Positions 7,708 to 11,866 of a stretch of DNA of 13,918 bases are shown in pieces; position 1 is the first letter of the stretch; every line of letters starts with the position of its first letter. The stretch spans positions 1 through 13,918 of the forward strand of contig JAPPDO010000300.1 in NCBI GenBank assembly GCA_028821635.1, in the 5' to 3' direction. This stretch comes from Ekhidna sp. (lineage in GTDB: Bacteria > Bacteroidota > Bacteroidia > Cytophagales > Cyclobacteriaceae). A program made the translations under genes and the position numbers. The notes beneath the pieces were generated by a model, which did no database searches, was not told the DNA's origin, and saw nothing but the letters and a program-made list of their open reading frames with translations.

Positions 7708-8349
7708 ATGAGAGAAGATATTGCTTCACTAAGAAATGAGTATACAAAGGCTTTTTTAGATGAGTTTTCCGTATTAAAAAATCCTTTTGATCAGTTTGAA
7801 AAGTGGTTCGACGAAGCAAAAAATTCAATAATACCGGAGCCAAATGCAATGGTACTATGTACAGTTGGCTCAAGTGGACAGCCATCCTTGAGAACTGTCC
7901 TGCTCAAGGATTTGTCCGGAGAAGGATTTACTTTTTATACCAATTACAATAGTCATAAAGGGAAAGAAATAGCAGAAAATGGCTCAGTGAGCCTGCTATT
8001 TCCATGGCTGGAATTGGAAAGGCAGGTCATTATTCAAGGTAAAGCCGGAAAAATAAGTAGGCTGGCTTCTGAAGCATATTTCCAATCAAGGCCTAAAGAC
8101 AGCCAGATAGGAGCTCATGTATCCCGCCAGAGTGAGCAGATTAGCAGCAGATCAGTGTTGGAGAATAAACTGAATCTTCTGAAAGAAAAATATAGAGACA
8201 GACAGGTTCCACTTCCTGACGACTGGGGTGGATACCTGGTTACTCCCCACTTAATTGAGTTCTGGCAGGGACGACCAAACCGCCTGCATGACCGTATTAT
8301 TTACAAACGGACAGGAGATTTTTGGAATATTAGAAGGCTTTCCCCTTAA
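7708..8349 (+). CDS. pdxH: Pyridoxine/pyridoxamine 5'-phosphate oxidase
   Basis: This FMN enzyme oxidises pyridoxine 5'-phosphate or pyridoxamine 5'-phosphate to pyridoxal 5'-phosphate, the last step of vitamin B6 synthesis and salvage. The 213-residue length matches E. coli PdxH (218). Recognisable blocks are the FMN-binding R62-TVLLK and FYTNYNSHKG near residue 76, Q106, YFQSRP..SQIGA.VS.QS at 124-142, and WGGY with IEFWQGRPNRLHDR at 173-196. The last holds the substrate-contacting Arg and His, and is followed by the C-terminal dimerisation segment ending RRLSP. The ATG at 7708 fits the family N-terminus. It is divergent from yqgE and is the last intact housekeeping gene before the debris region that starts at 8350. 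Confidence 0.97.
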   Translation: MREDIASLRNEYTKAFLDEFSVLKNPFDQFEKWFDEAKNSIIPEPNAMVLCTVGSSGQPSLRTVLLKDLSGEGFTFYTNYNSHKGKEIAENGSVSLLFPWLELERQVIIQGKAGKISRLASEAYFQSRPKDSQIGAHVSRQSEQISSRSVLENKLNLLKEKYRDRQVPLPDDWGGYLVTPHLIEFWQGRPNRLHDRIIYKRTGDFWNIRRLSP

Positions 8350-8600
8350 TAGAACGATAAAACAGAATATGAGGGTGCGGCCGTCAATGGCTAGATCACA
8401 AACTACACTCGAAAAGGGTTCATTTTTTGTCATCTCTCCGTGCCCTTAGTGGTCAAATCGTTATTAGTATATGATGCTAAATAAAAAAAAACTCAAAACT
8501 TTTTGGATATTTATATTTGACGAATGACATTTATTTTTAAATATTTTAAATCGTAAAGTAATGAACCGGAGATTAAATCATACAACCGTAAAATCCTTGA
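8350..8600. other. Non-coding gap after pdxH
   Basis: No credible gene is seen on either strand. The stretch is AT-rich after 8460, with an A9 run at 8482-8491 (one interruption) and a TATATTTG at 8512-8519. That matches the Bacteroidota -7 element but has no -33 partner at the right distance. The open frames that overlap the end of pdxH are shadows. Confidence 0.5.
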
Positions 8601-8772
8601 TTAAAGCAGCCAGAGGTCAATTCAGACAACAGCATCGTGGCATCAGGAACAGTAAGCGTATCAAACCCAACTTCTCTTAATTTCACAGTAACACAACTCT
8701 TTGTTTTGCAGGCACACAGCTACAGAAGGAACCGATTACAACTTAATACCTTCAACTACTGTGGACAGAATA
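8601..8772 (+). pseudogene. Calx-beta-like domain scrap (two frames)
   Basis: In frame from 8601 the sequence reads a beta-rich stretch (SGTVSVSNPTSLNFTVTQ, 8643-8696). After a frame change near 8697-8715 it continues TATEGTDYNLIPSTTV (8716-8763). The second piece matches the DGTA..G.DY..... T(V/L) signature of Calx-beta repeats found in large secreted adhesins. The first matches the preceding strand. About 20 residues normally between them are missing. No start codon, signal peptide or remaining domains are present. It runs directly into the symporter fragment. Family assignment is from motif resemblance only. Confidence 0.35.
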
Positions 8773-9138
8773 ACTTTTAGATCAATCTCTAGTTACATAC
8801 GAGGTGGTAGTATTTTTATCGCTTTCAGTTCGTCGTTTCGTATCCAAGTCAATGGCGAAAAGACGATCAAAAATGATGACTCCATCATTATTTCAATAAC
8901 AGCTTTAGTTACGACAGTCACGGACACGGCTAAAGCAGGCATCTCCTCCAGTGCCGGCTTGGTGATGATGATCATCGTCTTGCAGTCAGTAGGACTTAAC
9001 CCCGCATGGATAGCCATCATCTTCCCCGTAGACAGAATCCCGGATATGTGCCGAACCGTAGTAAACGTGACCGGCGATGCCACCGTCGCTACCCTCGTTG
9101 CAAGCACGGAAGGTGAGCTTTCTGTAGGAGGCGATTAA
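8701..9138 (+). pseudogene. Decayed C-terminal fragment of a dicarboxylate/glutamate:cation symporter
   Basis: The open frame (TTG start, 145 codons) is chimeric. Its first ~25 codons belong to the Calx-beta-like scrap. From about residue 35 (8803) it carries the C-terminal part of the DAACS/SDF transporter family (PF00375). Recognisable pieces are FIAF (normally FIAQ), ITALV, AG.SSAGLVMMIIVLQSVGL at 79-99, and DRIPDMCRTVVNVTGDA at 111-127, which holds the TM8 Asp/Arg and NVTGD cation and substrate-binding motif. An intact transporter has about 400 residues; some 300 N-terminal residues are absent. Substitutions such as GISSS for GIPSA and a frame-distorted 8830-8890 segment suggest relaxed selection. 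It cannot be a working transporter. Confidence 0.65.
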
Positions 9139-9195
9139 GATGGGGGGCTGACCTCATGTAATTCGGAATGTTACGCTACATTTGAAGAAACTAAG

Positions 9196-9618
9196 ATGTA
9201 TAAAATGAGGAACGCATTAATTGTATTCGTTTCGCTGCTAATCCATGCTAATGTATTCGCACAAGATGATCGACTGTGGAAGACAGTATTAAATGAAAAG
9301 TTCAACAACAATCGTAATGGCTGGCATACGGAATCAAGTACTTTGCGAAATGCTCAAATAATAAATGGCAAATTGATCGACGGGTTTTATGAAAAAGGTC
9401 GTGCGAATGCTAACCGAATTCCAATAAATCTCAACACAAACAAAGACTACGAAATTTCTTTCTCAATCGCTAATTTAAATGGAGATGCAGCCTGCGAATA
9501 TGGAGTTTATGAGAAAAGAAACAATGGAACGCTAAAGGATGCCTATGAAAAATATCCAATTTGGGGTTTTGTTTGGGGATTCAAAGATTGGGATAATTAT
9601 AATTGCATACTCCTCTAG
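9196..9618 (+). CDS. Secreted protein fragment: signal peptide plus N-terminal half of a jelly-roll (concanavalin-like) domain
   Basis: This 140-residue frame has a Sec signal peptide (MRNALIVFVSLLIHANVFA, cleavage near residue 22) and then a beta-rich region (NEKFNNNRNGW, IINGKLIDGFYEKG, KDYEISFSIANLNGD, IWGFVWGFKDWDNYNCILL). It resembles the first half of concanavalin-like domains that many Bacteroidota fuse to enzymes. It stops at TAG 9616-9618 in mid-domain. Past the stop the same frame continues with similar sequence (VKIFYKESGVEKIVLDW, 9640-9690). The missing second half of the domain (NTVNVSIIQRDNYSSIYVNG ... VALDNLTV) appears at 10291-10460 in front of the trypsin-like domain. I therefore read this as the 5' fragment of the broken protease gene rather than an independent gene. 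The alternative ATG at 9205 is possible. Confidence 0.6.
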   Translation: MYKMRNALIVFVSLLIHANVFAQDDRLWKTVLNEKFNNNRNGWHTESSTLRNAQIINGKLIDGFYEKGRANANRIPINLNTNKDYEISFSIANLNGDAACEYGVYEKRNNGTLKDAYEKYPIWGFVWGFKDWDNYNCILL

Positions 9619-9707
9619 AACTTTCATTATACTACGGCGGTCAAGATATTCTACAAGGAAAGTGGAGTAGAAAAAATTGTATTAGATTGGAATATAGATG
9701 AAATAAA

Positions 9708-9781
9708 TAAAACATTGCAAGAACCAACCCAAAACAAGTCCTTGTCTCAAAAAAAAATGGGAACTAAAACATTGCAAGAAC
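9708..9781 (+). repeat. 17-bp direct repeat pair, 57-nt period
   Basis: TAAAACATTGCAAGAAC occurs exactly at 9708-9724 and 9765-9781. The 57-nt period equals 19 codons and keeps the reading frame of the 5' protease fragment (KTLQE in both). An A9 run (9749-9757) lies between them and an A11 run (9782-9792) directly follows the second copy. Confidence 0.75.
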
Positions 9782-10082
9782 AAAAAAAAAAAGACACCAT
9801 ACAAGGGAAGAGAAAATATCAGGATTGTATGATGCGATGTTTCCTGAAGATCAGGAGTTGTTTCGTGAGACAAGAGAGAAGTATTCTGTTGCTGATTTTG
9901 CAAAACGCCTACGCGATGATCGTGAATATGCCGAAAAGGTTCATGCGTTAGCTTTGAAACTATACCGTGTCTTTCCTCCGGATGTAGATGTTTTATTAAA
10001 AGACTTAGGTTTATTAAAAAAAAAAAGAAGCTACCGTTGGCTTGGGACGTTCACAGAAAAGATTAATAGCTTTATACAATGA
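9768..10082 (+). pseudogene. First copy of an unnamed ~65-residue helical repeat (out of frame with its neighbours)
   Basis: From 9825 the frame encodes LYDAMFPED...TREKYSVADFAKRL..D.EYAEKV...PPDVDVLLKDLGL, a predicted all-helical unit of about 63 residues. It is 29/63 identical to a second unit that begins near 10072 (LYNEAFP...). There is no ATG at the start; the frame opens after a stop at 9765-9767 and could only use TTG 9825. It lies one base out of frame with both the upstream protease fragment and the second unit. The frame changes fall at or near the A11 runs 9782-9792 and 10016-10026. The tail after the second A11 run (to TGA 10080-10082) overlaps the start of the next unit. I do not recognise the family. 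It may be a duplicated domain of the protease or an inserted segment. Confidence 0.5.
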
Positions 10083-10271
10083 GGCTTTTCCTGCTGATAG
10101 CGAGGAATACTGTAAAGTAAGAGAGCAAATTTCTGTTAGTGCTTTTGGTCAAAAGTTACGGTATGATCCTGAATACGCACTTAAAGCTTATCAATTGGCT
10201 TCAAAAGTTTTTTCATGCATTCCTGAAGATGTGGACACTTTTTTGAGCGAGCTAGGTTTAAAAAAAGACAC
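9786..10271 (+). repeat. 474-bp segment bounded by 12-bp direct repeats
   Basis: AAAAAAAGACAC occurs at 9786-9797 and 10260-10271, both in the frame of the protease. The offset of 474 bp is 158 codons. The segment holds both copies of the helical repeat. The three A-runs end at 9792, 10026 and 10266, giving units of 234 and 240 bp, both multiples of three. Loss of one copy of the 12-bp repeat plus the segment would join the 5' fragment's frame to the protease frame without a shift. Confidence 0.55.
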
Positions 10272-11106
10272 AGACTCATATGTAGGTACAAATACTGTCA
10301 ATGTCTCTATTATTCAAAGAGATAACTACTCATCAATTTACGTTAATGGTAAAGTAATAGACAATAGTGAATGTCACTATCAATGGTATGGGAATAAAAT
10401 TGGTCCCTACATTCAGTCAGGTTCCAGAGTCGCATTAGATAACTTAACTGTACTTGAGAAACGACCACACCCAACAACATTTAGCGGGGTTAAGTCCTCC
10501 GGCACCGGTTTTGCACTCTCATCCAATGGTTATATCGTTACCAATCAACACGTTGTTGATGGAGCTTCAAAGGTTAGTGTTCGGGGGCTAAAAGGAGACT
10601 TTTCAGAGGTCTATGATGCAAAAGTGATTGTAGAAGATAAAAAAAATGACCTTGCCATCATAAAAATAGCTGACCAGACTTATCTTGGCACCCCTCCGTA
10701 TAGAATAAACAGCAGCATAACCGATGTGGGTAATGCTGTTTATGCGTTAGGCTATCCTCTACGTGCTACTATGGGTGATGAGGTAAAGCTCACCAATGGG
10801 ATCATTAGCTCAAAAACCGGTTTTCAGGGAGATATAACCACTTACCAGATATCCGTGCCGATTCAGCCCGGCAACAGTGGCGGCCCATTATTTGACTCTA
10901 ATGGTAATATTATTGGCATCATCAATGCCAAACATACCGGAGCAGAAAATGCGTCTTATGCCATAAAAGCAAGCTATTTAATGAACCTTATTCAGGTAAT
11001 GAATACAACTCCCCGTTTACCACAGTCAAATACGATCTCAAACAAAAGCCTTTCAGAACAAGTTAAGTATTTAAAAAAGTTTGTCTATATTATTGAAACT
11101 GAATAA
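10042..11106 (+). CDS. Trypsin-like serine protease (S1C/Trypsin_2), 5'-truncated frame
   Basis: The 354-codon frame encodes, in order: the second helical repeat (residues 8-75), the C-terminal half of a jelly-roll domain (84-140, ending VALDNLTVLEK), and a trypsin-like peptidase (150-320). The catalytic triad is intact: His170 in TNQHVVDGAS, Asp203 in KNDLAIIKI and Ser279 in QPGNSGGPLFD, as in DegP/HtrA-type S1C peptidases. No PDZ domain follows; residues 325-354 are a short tail. No ATG occurs in the first 243 codons (the first is in RATMG) and there is no signal peptide, so the frame must start at TTG 10042 or another weak codon, or be part of a longer broken gene. The 5' half with signal peptide and half-domain is at 9196-9618. 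Enzyme chemistry may survive, but secretion as encoded would not. Confidence 0.8.
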   Translation: MGRSQKRLIALYNEAFPADSEEYCKVREQISVSAFGQKLRYDPEYALKAYQLASKVFSCIPEDVDTFLSELGLKKDTDSYVGTNTVNVSIIQRDNYSSIYVNGKVIDNSECHYQWYGNKIGPYIQSGSRVALDNLTVLEKRPHPTTFSGVKSSGTGFALSSNGYIVTNQHVVDGASKVSVRGLKGDFSEVYDAKVIVEDKKNDLAIIKIADQTYLGTPPYRINSSITDVGNAVYALGYPLRATMGDEVKLTNGIISSKTGFQGDITTYQISVPIQPGNSGGPLFDSNGNIIGIINAKHTGAENASYAIKASYLMNLIQVMNTTPRLPQSNTISNKSLSEQVKYLKKFVYIIETE

Positions 11107-11129
11107 AAAATTGATTGCAAACAAACTTC

Positions 11130-11534
11130 ATGGCTGACCTTTTAAGAGAACTTAAGAAAGAAGCAGTATTTGAGAAATTACTCGACTGCGGTCTTTTTTC
11201 TGAAAAGCTGAATCCAATCTTTACAAGTTCTTCTTATGGGAAATGGATAAGAAAAGAAGGATTAAAAATGCACAAAGAAAGAGAATTTTCTGTGGTATCG
11301 TTTCATTTGACTAGAAATAACAATGCTCCAAGAATAATTGAAATACCACATCCAATTAGTTACTATAGGTTATGTAATGAGATAAAAGAAGAATGGTGGA
11401 TTTATGTTTACACTTTGTATTATGACTCTCCAAGGAAAGCTGTTTTTAAAAAGATTGCATTTAAAAATTTTTATAAAGAAACGAGAAAAGGAAAAGTAAG
11501 ATTTATAAATGAAAACCCTCTGCAAAAGGTGTAG
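11130..11534 (+). CDS. Probable N-terminal fragment of a reverse transcriptase (defence-type RT)
   Basis: From ATG 11130 this encodes 134 residues; a TTG at 11115 in the same frame would add five. The pattern resembles the N-terminus of RNA-directed DNA polymerases of the defence-associated (DRT/UG-type) group: an opening LL..G.FSEKLNPIF (compare the common GYFP.ELPP.F), a middle strand (SVVSFHLTRNNNAPRIIEIPHP), and ISYYRLCNEIKEEW (compare IPNP..Y.RL...I...W). A domain with catalytic YxDD should follow but is absent. The frame ends at TAG 11532-11534, and at about 11515 the sequence switches to T9SS sorting-domain debris. It is best read as a truncated, inactive RT. The assignment rests on motif resemblance, not a search. 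It follows the protease frame by 23 bp. Confidence 0.45.
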   Translation: MADLLRELKKEAVFEKLLDCGLFSEKLNPIFTSSSYGKWIRKEGLKMHKEREFSVVSFHLTRNNNAPRIIEIPHPISYYRLCNEIKEEWWIYVYTLYYDSPRKAVFKKIAFKNFYKETRKGKVRFINENPLQKV

Positions 11535-11829
11535 ACCTGCTAGAAGTAAATATTCAAACGATTATTGTCTCCGTCACCAACGACCCAAGTGATGATATTC
11601 TTAGCTTTTCTGAGACAGAAGAGGCGAAAGCAATCTTCCCCAACCCCTCGGGGGCCGCTATCTGAAGGTACGCTCTCCCATCGGGGGGACGTTCCAACTA
11701 CTACGTCTAAGCGGCAAGTCATTGCTAGAAGGCACCGCTAACACGAAAATGGACATTTCCTCACTGAAAAGCGGGATGTATTTCGTGCAACTACCGGACG
11801 GGCGTTTGTTGAAGTTTGTGAGAGTGTAG
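11513..11829 (+). pseudogene. Frameshifted T9SS type A sorting-domain remnant
   Basis: One frame (11513-11665) reads a beta-rich stretch ending FSETEEAKAIFPNPSG, with the canonical PNP start of a T9SS type A sorting domain, and meets TGA 11663-11665. A second frame from 11650 continues it: RYLKVRSPIGGTFQLLRLSG, SLLEGT, then MDISSLKSGMYFVQL and a basic KFVRV end at TAG 11827-11829. The frame change falls at the G5 run 11650-11654; one extra G would restore PNPSGGRYLKV. The domain would direct secretion through the Bacteroidota type IX machinery, but its cargo protein is missing and the sequence upstream belongs to the RT-like fragment. It converges with the CHU_C gene, 37 bp away. Confidence 0.75.
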
Positions 11830-11866
11830 GGGGAAGGGCATTAAAAATCTACGGAGGTTGTTTCGG

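Noticed and set aside
8512..8519. TATATTTG, an exact -7 promoter match on the plus strand
   Set aside because: No TTG lies 19-21 nt upstream, the sequence is AT-rich, and only decayed genes follow.
8561..8680. Small basic ORF of 39 codons starting MNRRLNHTT
   Set aside because: It overlaps the Calx-beta-like scrap in another frame, has no recognisable family, and is explained by chance in debris.
8793..9107. Minus-strand ORF of 104 codons
   Set aside because: It is antisense to the symporter fragment, whose plus-strand motifs (DMCRT, NVTGD) are clear; the minus frame has no family features.
11540..11722. Minus-strand ORF of 60 codons
   Set aside because: It lies antisense to the frameshifted T9SS sorting domain, whose plus-strand motifs are convincing.
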